A stretch of 64,000 nt of DNA from Lumbricus terrestris. Its lineage: Eukaryota > Annelida > Clitellata > Crassiclitellata > Lumbricidae. Position 1 is the stretch's first letter. Each line of letters starts with the position of its first letter. Under the pieces are notes generated by a model. That model saw only the letters and a program-made list of their open reading frames with translations. It was not told the origin of the DNA and ran no database searches. Positions 34,788 to 46,290 of the stretch are shown piece by piece. A program made the position numbers and the translations under genes. The stretch lies in contig OX457039.1 in the NCBI GenBank assembly GCA_949752735.1, forward strand, positions 27,086,420 to 27,150,419. Reading direction: 5' to 3'.

Positions 34788-35029
34788 ATAATCGACTTTG
34801 ATGCATCACAAAAGTCGACTTATTCGTTCACCGTGACTGTACGTGATCCGGATCCAACACATGTCGACACGGCTTCAGTTGTAGTCGTTGTTTATGAAGT
34901 CAACGACAATGCTCCCGTGTTTTCACCTACAAGCTTCATTCGCAACATCTCCGAATCTATGGCCGTTGACACTTCTGTGGCAAGATTCACTGCAACAGAC
35001 AAAGACTTTGGAAACAATGGAAAATTTTC
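34788..35029 (+). CDS. cadherin exon 18
   Basis: Acceptor TTAAATTCCAG, donor GTATGT. It encodes FDASQKSTYSFTVTVRDPDP, VVVVVYEVNDNAPVFSPTSF and SVARFTATDKDFGNNGKFS. Canonical linker EVNDNAPVF. Phase 0 in, phase 2 out. Confidence 0.96.
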
Positions 35030-35379
35030 GTATGTTCAATTTTTACCTAAAGCGCATTTCAGAACCATAATATTGAATACTATGTACCGGGTAAATGTTC
35101 AATTGCTTTAGTGGCACAATTAAATCTGACTAAAAAATAGAACATTTCAAAATCTGGCATTTTAATTAAGTAATTTTCTGTTTCCGGTTGGTATGTCAGC
35201 AGAGATTTACATTTCTGTTTGGATGGCATCGAACTCGGCTGCATCATAATGTTTGCCTATTAAGCCACTCACGCATACTGTTTTTGCACTTATTATTTCA
35301 TTATTCTTTCTTATTTAGTTAAGAGGTTGCTCTGTCTAATTTAGTTAAGATATATTAAGTAAATGTAATCATTCACTGT

Positions 35380-35556
35380 CTTACTTAATATGAGCTATTG
35401 TCGGCCGTTACATCTATATGTGTTTTACATGTATGTCAATGATCCTTCAGGGCCAATCCCTTTGGCAATTCCCCTTTGAAAATGTGATTTGCTATCTATA
35501 ACTGTAAAAAATGTTAAGTTACAAAATAAAATGATTGATTGATTGAAATGTGTTCT
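35380..35556 (+). repeat. probable LINE 3' end with ATTG tail
   Basis: CCTTCAGGGCCAATCCCTTTG sequence leads into AATAAAATGATTGATTGATTG, a typical 3' terminus of a truncated retroposon. It is in cadherin intron 18. Confidence 0.4.
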
Positions 35557-35660
35557 TGGAAGAGTATAATTTGGTTATTGTATTGCTCCAATATACTAGA
35601 TGAAATATATGAAAAATCTGTAATTTGTTTGGTTTTAAATTGAACCTGTGTGTGTTTCAG

Positions 35661-35800
35661 GTATTACATTGACTATCGCAACACTGACCCAAAGTTTAAC
35701 TTTCAAGTCGATCCTGTTACGGGTGATGTGAAAATCCGGAACAAACTGGACAGAGAAACCAGGCGTAGTTTTGAGGTTCACGTGCTGGCCATTGATCTAG
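35661..35800 (+). CDS. cadherin exon 19
   Basis: Acceptor GTGTGTTTCAG, donor GTAGAA. It encodes YYIDYRNTDPKFNFQVDPVT then GDVKIRNKLDRETRRSFEVH and VLAIDL. Phase 2 in, phase 1 out. Confidence 0.95.
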
Positions 35801-35907
35801 GTAGAACTAAATCTCTGTACACTGAAAGTTTGTGTGAGCATGATATTGTAAGCATTCACGATGGTATTTGAATGTCTTATCCTTTGCAATGTTGGTTGTC
35901 CTAATTA

Positions 35908-37555
35908 CACTGGTCAACAAATTTTAACTTTTTTTTTGTTTCCGAAAAATCTTTGACTGTTTTCTATAGAAGTTGACGTGCTGAACACGGTGGTGTTCTC
36001 AGAATTTTTGTATCACGTAAGGTTTTTGAGAAAACGGGCATGCAAGATTTTAACTGAAATGCTTGTTTATTGCATATTACACTGGTGAACAAATTTAAAC
36101 TTTTTTTGTTTCTGAAAAACCTTTGACTGTTTTATATAGAAGTTGACGTGCTGAACACGGTGGTGTTCTCAGAATGTTTGTATCACGTAAGGTTTTTGAG
36201 AAAACGGGCATCTAAGATTTTAACTGAAATGCTTGTTTTTTGCATATTATCCACTGGTCAACAAATTTAAACTTTTTTTGTTTCTGAAAAAACTTTGACT
36301 GTTTTCTATAGAAGTTGACGTGCTGAACACGGTGGTGTTCTCAGAATTGTTGTATCACGTAAGGTTTTTGAGAAAACAGGCATGCAAGATTTTAACTGAA
36401 ATGCTTGTTAGCCTTGTTTATTGCATATTATCCACTGGTCAACAAATTTTAACTTTTTTTGTTTCCGAAAAAACTTTGACTGGTTTCTATAGAAGTTGAC
36501 GTGCTGAAAACGGTGGTGTTCTCAGAATTTTTGTATCACGTAAGGTTTTTGAGAAAACGGGCATGAAAGATTTTAACTGAAATGCTTGTTTATTGCCTAT
36601 TATTTTCAATATACTATAATTTAATTTCATTGGAAAACAAATCTTTATGACAATTCTTCCTCATAATATTATGTGCTGATGATGACTGTATCACTTAGTT
36701 TCCTTTCCTATTCTTGCCCGAGAAACCAGAAACATTAGGGAGACAAACTGATCAGCCCGTCACAGTCATAATCTTTCTGCTCTCGCCAGACCATCGGGAC
36801 GGCATACAGCATTGCTTTCGCAGGACCCCCGGAGTCAAACTCTAAGATCTGCTGCAGCACATCTTCCACAGCAAATGAGAGGCACGCATTCCTTGGCTTT
36901 CTCTCCAGTCTTGCAACCAAAGTACAGCTCAAAGCTTTATTGACAAGTTCAGTCACTGCGTGTCTCTGAGGATTACTCATATAGCATAGCCTACTCTCCA
37001 CAACTGTATCAAAATGTGCATGTATCACATTTCATGCAACACTAGCGAGATATTTCTGCTGCCAACAACCGTCTTAAAATATATTATAATTTAAAGCTTA
37101 TCTGTATATAAACTGGCTAACTTGTTATACATCTTGCATACATGTAGACCAAACTAAATTTTGGAAATACGACATCAAACTACAAACAAACTGATGTCAA
37201 CTTCCTCGGTGAGATATACATGTAGGCCTATGCAGAGAAGCGGCTCTAATAGTGCTTAGAACTTTCGGAGGAAGATTCTAACCAGCATTAATGCATATGC
37301 AGGCCCAAGTTTATATTTTATTATGCAAGACAAACATATATGTAAACTGTCCTAAGTGCATGCCTGGACATACCTCAGTTACACGAAGCTTATTATAACG
37401 TTATATCTGAAAAATGGAAATAAATAGAAAAATTGAAGATTTCTCAAAAACGGTACGTGCTGGGACAATTTCAAGGTCATTTTCGTGATCAGCAGCAGAA
37501 ACTGCATAAGAGACACCTGAAAGTGTTCAGGAAACAAAATCACTGTTGACCAGTG
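35908..37555 (-). mobile_element. DNA transposon with TTA duplication and repeated left end
   Basis: Ends CACTGGTCAACA and TGTTGACCAGTG are perfect inverted repeats, flanked by TTA (35905-35907 and 37556-37558) as in PIF/Harbinger-like elements. The left end is amplified as four tandem units of about 172-181 bp (to about 36610), each restarting at CACTGGT. The interior holds a minus-strand frame (36735-37028). Confidence 0.72.
36735..37028 (-). CDS. ORF inside transposon, unknown
   Basis: 97 codons, with CLSFAVEDVLQQILEFDSGG and AVPMVWREQKDYDCDG. The PMVWRE segment followed by D-C recalls, from memory only, a motif in uncharacterised animal proteins of the PMIWREP...DCYFC type. It may be a captured or element-borne exon. 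Function unknown. Confidence 0.35.
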   Translation of the reverse strand: MIHAHFDTVVESRLCYMSNPQRHAVTELVNKALSCTLVARLERKPRNACLSFAVEDVLQQILEFDSGGPAKAMLYAVPMVWREQKDYDCDGLISLSP

Positions 37556-37897
37556 TTATTAAACCAAGTCACTCATCACTATTCTCTCATATATATATAG
37601 GCCAATCATATAGATCTCATGGCCTTACCCAGTTTCTCATTCTTCTTGTGTCACATTTCTTTTCGGTTTTGAGCCAGATGCTTTGCTCTGTGACGGTAAT
37701 GTTGGTGAGTGCCATCAATTGTGATTTAAATGGAGTCCTTATAAATACAATCACTCCATACTCCTTTGTTGCCTGCCCAATGTTTTTCGCAGTACATTGC
37801 CTACTCGGAGTGTGCATGGAAACACGTTCTTAAATTATTCTTTTGTCGTGACTAGTTGTGCATTCAAAGCCATCTGACATTATACACTGTCATTGTA

Positions 37898-37965
37898 GGT
37901 GTGCTTGTATGTGTGCTTGTGTGTGTACTTGTATGTGTACTTGTATGTGTGCTTGTATGTGTCAT
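37898..37965. repeat. GT-rich minisatellite
   Basis: Repeats of GTGTGCTTGTATGTGT in cadherin intron 19. Confidence 0.85.
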
Positions 37966-38222
37966 GCTGCTTTAGCCGTTCCTCTGCCAACAGTTCCCCT
38001 TGTCTACCCAGTTTTGTGTTGGTTATTCGTTTGATCTTACAGCAACCAATTATCAATACTTTGTACCTGGGGCATAAAATTATGCGTGACAAAACCATGA
38101 GCATCAATCATAAAAGAGTAAAGGTCTGAAAATATGTCAGTTATAGGTTCCTTGCTGTGATATGTGCTGAAATACGTCAAGCATGTACACTGTGCCTGTT
38201 TCATAGTATGGTGTTATTCCAG

Positions 38223-38471
38223 GTGATCCACCACTGACTGGAACGGCTACTTTGAGTGTGAATGTCATAGGCATCAATGACAGTCCACCTGTCTTACAAG
38301 TTCTGCCTGACCGAACGGCTGGTGGCCAACCTTATGTTTCTGCCAACACTAAGAAAGGAACGGAACTCATGCAGTTTGCCGCGACAGATCCCGATAATGA
38401 AACGAGTTCAACTTATCGACTTAGCTACGATAGTTCCTGCGCACACTGCGGTGATTTCGTTCTGAAGTCAG
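38223..38471 (+). CDS. cadherin exon 20, GC donor
   Basis: Acceptor GTTATTCCAG. It encodes TATLSVNVIGINDSPPVLQV, GTELMQFAATDPDNETSSTY and CAHCGDFVLKS. The only donor that keeps the frame with exon 21 is TCAG followed by GCAAGT at 38472, so intron 20 is a GC-AG intron. Phase 1 at both ends. Confidence 0.93.
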
Positions 38472-39183
38472 GCAAGTGACAGATGTTTTGTTGCGTTTAA
38501 TTTATTGATGAAGATAAAGTGCTTTGACAGCAGCGTACTCTTAGAACTAGGACTTCAAGATAATACAAATAGGGCAGATTTAAAATGTAGAAGAGTGTAG
38601 AATGAGGCACTGGTTTAAGGGTTTCAATGAAGGTATCGTCATGTTAAATGTCTTGCATATGAACGCCATGTAATGGATCTCCTTGTTTGTATTAGTGTTA
38701 TTGCTTGTGTCTGTATTATTGTTATGTTAGATTGGAGAGTGAAAACCTACCTAAAGCAGAATAGGCCTACTGCTGATATATTTAAAAAGGATGATGACAC
38801 CTTATTTATATTTATATTTTCAATTTAATAGTTTGGCAAATGCAGTGAATCATCATGTTTTAATGAGATGAGTAACATGCATGACACAACAAATGTGTTG
38901 TTCACTCTGTTATTATATACTGAAATATGCGGGTTTGTTACCTTGTGCTCTTTGCACTTGGTTTAAAACATTTCACTCCACTATCATGGCTTTTAAGATC
39001 ACAATACCATTTTCACTTCACTTGAGATATTTACTAGCCGGGCTATATATACAAATCTCATGTTTCCTATTTTGAAAAGACTTGGCAATGATAAAGCATT
39101 TGCCTTCTTACAGTTCTACATTTTATGCTTTCTAGTTTCCATTGTGCTTTTTCTCAGAATGCATCTGCATAATTTTGTTTCAG
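38472..39183. other. cadherin intron 20 (GC-AG), nothing else seen
   Basis: AT-rich, no element recognised. Confidence 0.55.
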
Positions 39184-39478
39184 ATTCAGGCAAATATTCG
39201 CTGGTGGCAAATCGAGATGGTTACAAAAGTTCTGATCTTGGGATTTCATCTTATAATCTGAAGGTCATTGCTAGTGACGGAACAAACGAAGCATCATATC
39301 CCATTACCATATTGGTGAAGAGTGAAGATAGCGCCAAGACTGTAATGGTGTACAATTATGCGAGAAGTAACGGACTATACGAAATTATGCCGCTGGGAAA
39401 TGTTAACATGAAGAATCTTGATGACCAGGATTTGCGATCAAAGACTTTTTCTCTTGCGTCTGAAGATGCCATATTTGT
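39184..39478 (+). CDS. cadherin exon 21 (last EC repeat into NC domain)
   Basis: Acceptor ATTTTGTTTCAG, donor GTAAGT. It encodes YSLVANRDGYKSSDLG, YNLKVIASDGTNEASYPITI, then the non-EC sequence VMVYNYARSNGLYEIMPLGN that starts the membrane-proximal NC region. Phase 1 in, phase 2 out. Confidence 0.94.
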
Positions 39479-40224
39479 GTAAGTATTGTTCATTTTCATT
39501 GTCATTCCAAAGCTGATCCCTCTGACATGGCTTTTGTGGGTGCTGAGAAATTCTCAAAGATTTTGCAAAGCCCCTCTTTTGGGTTGGTGCTGAGGTTTAG
39601 AAGAGTTGTTGGTGTCATACCTTAAGCATTTAAATAGTTAATTTCAGACAGAGGCCATGTTTCAAAGAAGCTGAAAATGGATAGAGGAGGTTGCTAATGG
39701 TTTCAATTATTAGTCTGATAAAATAATAAGTAATACTAGTAATAATAAAGAATGACAACTTGAGGCACTCTGCATTTACCACTGTTTTCTGATTTTGTTA
39801 CAACCAATTTTTGCCATTGAAAATATGCAAACAAGATTTTTACTGGTGATAAATATTTGTAGATAAGAAATCATTTAACATAGCTGAAAATATTTCTCAG
39901 CAGAGTCACATAAGGTTTTTAGATAAATTAGTGAGCAAGACTGTTTTCACAATTTCATTATTTCTAGAGAAAAATCAGTTGTATGGACTGCATACCAGAT
40001 GTGTAAGTCATATAAATTCAAAATTTAGAATATATCTGCATGTCCAACTTATGCTCGAATTTTTAACACTTTCCCCAACAGCTTCAATTGATATTTTAAC
40101 TTATTTGATGTTACATAATTGTTTAGCTTCCTATGGTTACATATTTTTATCACTTATACTTGCACTGCAATTCGGTATCCTGTGTACTCATTCCAAATGC
40201 CAGCAACTTTTCTTAAAATTATAG
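39479..40224. other. cadherin intron 21, nothing seen
   Basis: No repeat or exon recognised. Confidence 0.5.
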
Positions 40225-40385
40225 ATTGAGACAGAATGGACAACTAGCAATGTATGGCAATGCTTCTGAAGGAAAACATACGGCAACTGTTAAAGTCGAT
40301 GGTGCGGATCCTGGAACCTTTGATGTGACTGTCAAATTCATCAACGACAGTGCGGTTCAATCATCTGGATCCTTGAGATTATCAG
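40225..40385 (+). CDS. cadherin exon 22 (NC domain)
   Basis: Acceptor AAAATTATAG, donor GTAATG. It encodes LRQNGQLAMYGNASEGKHTA then VKVDGADPGTFDVTVKFIND. This is part of the non-chordate cadherin domain between the EC repeats and the EGF/LG modules. Phase 2 in, phase 1 out. Confidence 0.9.
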
Positions 40386-40641
40386 GTAATGAATGCTTCC
40401 AGGGAAGTACTACTCTTCGGCTCTAATGCTGTCTCTGATTTTGTCGATGAAAGTCTGTACTTGTGTTACTTTTGGCCATTTATGTTGTCTCTGAAGTCGG
40501 CTGATACTTGTTGGCTGCTGCTCTCTGCTTGTACTTTATTTGTGAACTGAACAAAGATGCTGAATCATAATTGGATTATTTCTTCTCAGGAATTGTGTTC
40601 TGTAGGTATGACTCATAAATTGTTTACTGTGATTTGAACAG

Positions 40642-40871
40642 GTCTTGAAGCTTCTGATCTGTTGGTTAATAATGGCAAAACTACAAAGTTACAGATGTTG
40701 CAAACGAAGATTGCAGACATCTTGAAGACTAGAGCAGAGTTTGTTGACATATTTTCCATTTCTGATGTCGTGGGAGAAACTCAAATGGTGGATGTGATGT
40801 ATGCGGCTCATGGCTCTCCATACTATACGCCAGAAAAGATGAATGCGTTGATGTGGAGTAGCAAATCAGAC
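40642..40871 (+). CDS. cadherin exon 23 (NC domain)
   Basis: Acceptor TGATTTGAACAG, donor GTAAGG. It encodes KLQMLQTKIADILKTRAEFV then DIFSISDVVGETQMVDVMYA and PYYTPEKMNALMWSSKSD. Phase 1 in, phase 0 out. Confidence 0.92.
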
Positions 40872-41974
40872 GTAAGGAAGACCTTATACTCAGATATAAT
40901 TATATACTTGTGGTTTGTAGATCTAGAAGAAACATCCCTAAGAATCTGGTTAAATTGAGTCAATGCTCACTGTTAGGTAGGAGACACAAGATTGCATTTT
41001 GACAGTCCCATAGGCCTACTGATCATTTGTCATCAGTTTTTGCTTCAACAAATGGGTGAAATATTGCCGGACAGGATAAGAGAAAGAACAGGACCTGAAA
41101 ATGCTAAAGCTGAAGAAGGAGGACACTGGCGACAGGAACAAGTGGAAGAGGAGGATCCAAGTGGCTGACCCCTCCCCAGAGAGGGATTAATCCAAGCCTG
41201 AAGGAGAGAGAGAGAGGATAAGAGAAAGAACGAAGATTGGCATAATTAGATTTCTTGCTGAGTCATTGTTCTTTCTGGTGGTCTTAGCATCAGTTGTTAT
41301 TTGCAGTGAGGCAACCATAAATTTCTAACATTACTCAGGAATTATAGGCTGGTAGTTTGTTTAGAGTGCTTAGCAGAATTCGATCGAATTAAGAAGGCAT
41401 GAAGAGAGTAAGAACTTGAAGTGGTACGTGTGAAGAGAAGGAAGCAATAACTGATAACTGTGGCAAAGAATGAGAAGCATAAATTCAGAATGCAGGTCGC
41501 AAGGTCTGAAAACAGATCTACTTTATGTGCAATTGTGCATGACTTAATTAATCCCTTCACAACAACGGAGATTAATTTCCCGTCACTTTTAGTACACTCT
41601 TGTAAGTCTTGTTGTTAGAAAATTAATTAGCTTATTTATTAAACTAAGTTATACAGCATTAGAGGCTGATACCTGAGCAAACATTGTAGGTTGGCTTTCC
41701 ATTTCAAGGCTAGGTCACTTTATTTATGGTTAGTAATTGGATCAATTTCACAATTGATTGACAAGTCAATTTAAGACGTAATTGCTGATTACACTGTTTT
41801 ATGTTAGGTCATTCCTGAAGTTACTTATTCATTCCAATAATTTATATTGTGGTCTTCAAGACATCTACGGCCAATGGCCTGAAAGCACTGAATGAAAATT
41901 ACCTAGAGAGAAAAAGTTTTACTAGTTTTATAATTTATGATATAAATTCAGGAGTGTCTTTATTGATTCTGCAG
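40872..41974. other. cadherin intron 23
   Basis: Includes a likely LINE pol C-terminal scrap at 41085-41200 (plus-strand KKEDTGDRNKWKRRIQVADP). Otherwise nothing recognised. Confidence 0.45.
41085..41200 (+). mobile_element. LINE pol C-terminal scrap
   Basis: The plus-strand peptide KEDTGDRNKWKRRIQVADPS resembles the DR-xW---I--ADP ending of LINE pol proteins. Very short. Confidence 0.4.
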
Positions 41975-42258
41975 ATTCTACAGAGTACTCAGTTGAATGT
42001 GACGATGTCTCCGGTTGATTTGTGTCGAACAGAGTTTCAAAATTGTTGGGACAAGGGTTGTGCCACTGACGTAAACATCGGCCCCAATCCGAGCCTGATC
42101 AACATCAATGAGGCTTCGTTTGTGGGATTGGATGCTTCCTTTAAACAGCTGTGCAATTGTCCGTCGTCTATGGCTCCTGTCCCTAATAGTTCACCAAAGT
42201 GTGAAGCGTACTCTTGCTATAATTCTGGAACATGTATCGTAAATGGAACTGCGATCAT
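41975..42258 (+). CDS. cadherin exon 24 (NC end, first EGF start)
   Basis: Acceptor TTGATTCTGCAG, donor GTGAGT. It encodes LNVTMSPVDLCRTEFQNCWD, ASFKQLCNCPSSMAPVPNSS and CEAYSCYNSGTCIVNGTAIM; the last stretch starts an EGF-like module. Phase 0 in, phase 2 out. Confidence 0.93.
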
Positions 42259-43387
42259 GTGAGTATCTGTTCTGTCACACAACCAATCTATTGTTTGATT
42301 GCTGATATATTTGAATATTTGATGCTTTTTAAATGCTTCATTGTTTCGTTCAATGCTCACTTTGTAATGTGAATGATGTTGGGTAAGATTGTTGCTAAAA
42401 CTTTGCAGATGTTTATGCCCCAATAGACAGTGGTTGAAGATGTGACATTGCCACTTAAGTGAAAAACTTCAAATTTATCTCCAACCTTTTTAATCCTGTG
42501 TAGGATAAAAGTGTCTCATCCGATAACTAAATTATGGAGCATTTTATAGTTCCCTAGAGCAGACTCCCTTTGCACATACCATAACTCTATGATTATTATT
42601 GATTGTGTTGGATCCTGTTTTATTTATACTCTTTTCCTACACATGTTCAAAGCCAACCAAGTGATAGAATATTTAAACAGAAACTCTGCCTTTTATCTTC
42701 GTGAAAATATTTTGAGTTTGTATGTTTTAGATATGATTTTTACTCAGTTGTTGCACAGATCTCTTAATTAAGACATTAGTTCAGAGTTGTCTTTGTATTG
42801 TATATAGTATTAATTTTATTGGTCGACTATTATTATTTTGGTATGCAATTGTCTCCATCTATTCTGTTTAGCAAGCTGTAGAGAATGGAGCTCTTGACCC
42901 TCTTTAAGTTCTGCTGTGTGACCAGTTTATTTCATGTTTTGCAACCTTGTTTCCATTATTGACTTGAAATTTGTTCACCAAATAAACTGAATTGAATTGA
43001 GAAAAATTTAGTTTTACTTTAAAATAATTTTCCTGTTCTATTTTTGGTAAATGGCATTAATTGTAAGTCTTCTGTATTTTTAAGAACCCCAGTTAAATGT
43101 GTTTTTGCCTATAAATTAGGTGAAGCCTTTTTATAATGCTTAGCTGTATTCTACCTAAATAATTTTTTCACAGCTTTTTATGCCCTGAGGGGTTCATCCA
43201 AAGCAGCTTTAAACTGTGCAAGCAGCTATATTTTTTCATTGTGATTGTTTTGGTTGCTGTTGTTACTTTGGGTGCTGTCCTTTTATTGTCTTGCTTTTGT
43301 GTAACACTCGTTAAATTTCCTAATTGTTAGTTGTTCTTCTGTTTGTAAATTTATTGTTGTATTGTTGTTTTATATATTTTTTTGCAG
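42259..43387. other. cadherin intron 24
   Basis: AT-rich. A retroposon-like 3' tail (AAACTGAATTGAATTGAG, near 42985) suggests an old insertion at about 42790-43000. Confidence 0.4.
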
Positions 43388-43739
43388 TTGCATTTGCCCA
43401 GCTGGGTTTGATGGTCCGCGCTGCCAGAAAACAATGATAAGTTTCTCAGGTGCAAACAGTTATATCTTTCTGAAGCCGCTTGAAAGTTGTGAGTCTGACT
43501 ATTTAAGTCTCGATCTGATCACATCGATATCTGACGCACTGGTTCTCTACAATGGACCGATGTCTGCAGCAGACGCAGTTGTTTCGGATTTCATTGCTAT
43601 TGAGCTGTCTGGAGGCTATCCGCAGCTAAGGATCAACCTTGGAGATGGGGCTCTGCTGCTGCCTCAGGCTGGGGCCAAAAATCTGTTGAAAGTCAATGAC
43701 GGAAAGTGGCATACGATTGAAGTTTTTCATGAAGGACAG
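43388..43739 (+). CDS. cadherin exon 25 (EGF end, first laminin G)
   Basis: Acceptor TTTTTTGCAG, donor GTAGTG. It encodes CICPAGFDGPRCQKTMISFS, closing the EGF, then a laminin-G domain: ISDALVLYNGPMSAADAVVS, FIAIELSGGYPQLRINLGDG and LLKVNDGKWHTIEVFHEGQ. The W-H-hEV motif is typical of LG domains. Phase 2 in, phase 0 out. Confidence 0.95.
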
Positions 43740-43839
43740 GTAGTGTTTTTTGCATTGCACTTCTGTGTATAGTATGGCTGTGAGGAAAGTATTATTAGCA
43801 GGGTGGAGTAGTAGTTCTCTGCAGAATTACCTACAAAAC

Positions 43840-43984
43840 AACAGATTGTATGATGGTTCAGGTCATGATTGTATGATGGTTCTGGTTATCCTGAACCATG
43901 TATGTATATGTATGTATATGACCATTTATATAGCGCCTTAACAAGAATCTCACGAAGGCGCTATCATACATCATACAATCTGTT
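43840..43984. repeat. short perfect inverted repeat
   Basis: AACAGATTGTATGATG at 43840-43855 and its exact reverse complement at 43969-43984. The inner part carries TATAGCGCCTT / GAAGGCGCTAT. A small MITE is possible; no duplication is clear. Confidence 0.6.
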
Positions 43985-44707
43985 GAAGTCCTAAATTTTT
44001 TAAAGTTTTTTCCAGTCTATGCAAAGGTGGCAATTGTAGGGGCATTTAGCTATGAAAATTTAATCCAATCTTGTACGATCTCAACACTTATATAAATAAG
44101 AAAAATATAATAATGACTTTGTAGTAATAGGTAGTGATCATGTTGTTCTCTATTTGCAAATTCAATCAAATTAGAGAATTACTTAATGAGACCAGACAGC
44201 TGGAAATAATCACACTGTAAATGTGTTCTTAAGCCAAGATTAAATTGAGCAATCCTGCTTAGGCTGTTGGATTAAGTGCATCATGTTTCTACATGGCAGT
44301 TATATGACCCATAAGTACTACCTACTCTGCTGCTCTTGCATCATCTGTACAGGTCTTATGTTTAAAACTGGAAATGGTACTGTTCAGAGCTGCAGTCTTA
44401 ACTTTTCTTTTGATAATGTTTCCTTAGCTCTTGTTACACATCATTGTCTAGCTCTGGTCTTTGGTCTTGAGACCAAACCTGAATGAAGAATCATTAGGTT
44501 GGTGACTATGATTAGAAATCCTGCTTTACCCTACTGAGAAATCTTTATTTGCAAATTTCGTGTAAACTTTTAAAGCCACTCTTTTGCATCTATAGAGAAC
44601 CTGCCAAACCTTTTGTGCTAGATATTTTGATTTATGTTAGGGTGATGGCTAAATTTTGTTTTGTAAATTGATGTTGATGTTAAGGTAGCAGCATGTTATG
44701 TTTTCAG

Positions 44708-44941
44708 CAAATTCGATTGGTCATTGATCACTGCTCCAACGCACCGTATGACGAGACTCTAAACACTTACTCTATGGATCGTAGTCTGTGCGAGGCATCA
44801 GGCCGTGCGCCCAAGGAGAGGTTCCTTTTGAATGTTGCGACCCCGTTGCAGCTGGGTGGACGGTCAGACACGAGTTTTAATGCAGACTTGAAGAAGAGCA
44901 GCTTTAGTGGTTGTGTGAGAAATCTCGAACACAATGGGGAG
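44708..44941 (+). CDS. cadherin exon 26 (first laminin G, second half)
   Basis: Acceptor TATGTTTTCAG, donor GTGCGT. It encodes IRLVIDHCSNAPYDET, CEASGRAPKERFLLN, TPLQLGGRSDTSFN and FSGCVRNLEHNGE. The LQLGG and F-GCh-NL motifs mark the end of an LG domain. Phase 0 at both ends. Confidence 0.95.
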
Positions 44942-45141
44942 GTGCGTATTTTACGTAATAAATGATGTCTTAAACGGAAGCCTTAACAGATTATCTTGCA
45001 AAAATTAATTCCCATTTGGTTTCAGCTTTTAACTACTTCTTAATCAGTTGTTCTTTGATATTTAATATTTTGTCGTCTAACGTTTGTGGAGAACTGTGTT
45101 TGGTTTAGTGTGTATGACTGTATGTCATGTGTTTGTTTTAG

Positions 45142-45310
45142 CTGTACGACATGTCGTTTGATGCAATTCGTACGTCGAGTGGTGTAACTGATGGCTGTTC
45201 TCAGGGACAGTGTTCATCCTGTCCTGCTAATGGCACCTGTCATACTGACCCAACTGGGGCTTCTGTCTGCCAATGTCCACCGGGTTTTCGTGGTACACAG
45301 TGTGAGATCC
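45142..45310 (+). CDS. cadherin exon 27 (second EGF-like)
   Basis: Acceptor GTTTGTTTTAG, donor GTAAGT. It encodes LYDMSFDAIRTSSGVTDGCS, then an EGF module with six cysteines (CSSCPANGTC, CQCPPGFRGTQCE). Phase 0 in, phase 1 out. Confidence 0.95.
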
Positions 45311-45782
45311 GTAAGTATTTAGAACTGATTTTAAAATGTCTGAACAGAACTTTGTATTCTTTTAGGCTTGGAGTGTTGCTGTTAAGTCTATTTTGCATTA
45401 AACTGAATTTAGTTAGTAAGATATATTATTTATAGCTCTCGCCACAGATATGCAACTATTCTTCTAGTTCATTGATGATAGCAATGATCCATGGTTACTA
45501 TGGTTACTAAGCAAGCAACTTTTCGACTGCTTTATGTTGTCGATCGCTTGTTCGAATAACTATTTCAATATTCTTAGCCGTTACTCTGATGTTAATTCCG
45601 TCAATATTCCTTGCGGGTAGCAGCACCCAAACCTAGATAAAGGAGCAGGTCGACGCTAATCATCTTCAGTATGACATAAGATGATATTTATTTTAAAAGC
45701 CATGAATACTATTTTATATGGAAATGTAAGAGGAAGCCATTTTCTTTGTGTGATATTACCAGAGTGGTATTATATGTTTCAG
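45311..45782. other. cadherin intron 27, nothing seen
   Basis: No element recognised. Confidence 0.55.
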
Positions 45783-45970
45783 CTGCAACTGTGAAAAGCT
45801 TCGATGTGGGTGGTTACGTTATATGGACGCTTAAATCAGGTTTCAGTTCGTCACTTAATGCCACTTCATCGCTAGATCCATCTCTTCAAGTGATGTTTCG
45901 TACACGAGATGGCAACGGAACAATTCTCTTTGGAGACAGCTTCTCTGGTCTTGAACGAAACATTTTAGAG
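45783..45970 (+). CDS. cadherin exon 28 (second laminin G, first half)
   Basis: Acceptor TATATGTTTCAG, donor GTTCGT. It encodes YVIWTLKSGFSSSLNATSSL, LQVMFRTRDGNGTILFGDSF and LERNILE. The F-TRdgnG-Lh pattern is typical of LG. The donor is the first two bases of a 24-bp minisatellite. Phase 1 in, phase 0 out. Confidence 0.95.
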
Positions 45971-46290
45971 GTTCGTTGTTACTGATGTTTCTTTGTTCAT
46001 TGTTACCGATGTTTCTTTGTTCATTGTTACCGATGTTTCTTTGTTCATTGTTACCGATGTTTCTTTGTTCATTGTTACCGATGTTTCTTTGTTCGTTGTT
46101 ACCGATGTTTCTTTGTTCGTTGTTACCGATGTTTCTTTGTTCATTGTTACCGATGTTTCTTTGTTCATTGTTACCGATGTTTCTTTGTTCATTGTTACCG
46201 ATGTTTCTTTGTTCATTGTTACCGATGTTTCTTTGTTCATTGTTACCGATGTTTCTTTGTTCATTGTTACTGATGTTTCTTTGTTCATTT
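45971..46290. repeat. 24-bp minisatellite abutting a splice donor
   Basis: About 13 copies of GTTCATTGTTACCGATGTTT plus CTTT. The unit length is a multiple of three, so all frames stay open and produce long artefactual ORFs on both strands. Confidence 0.97.
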
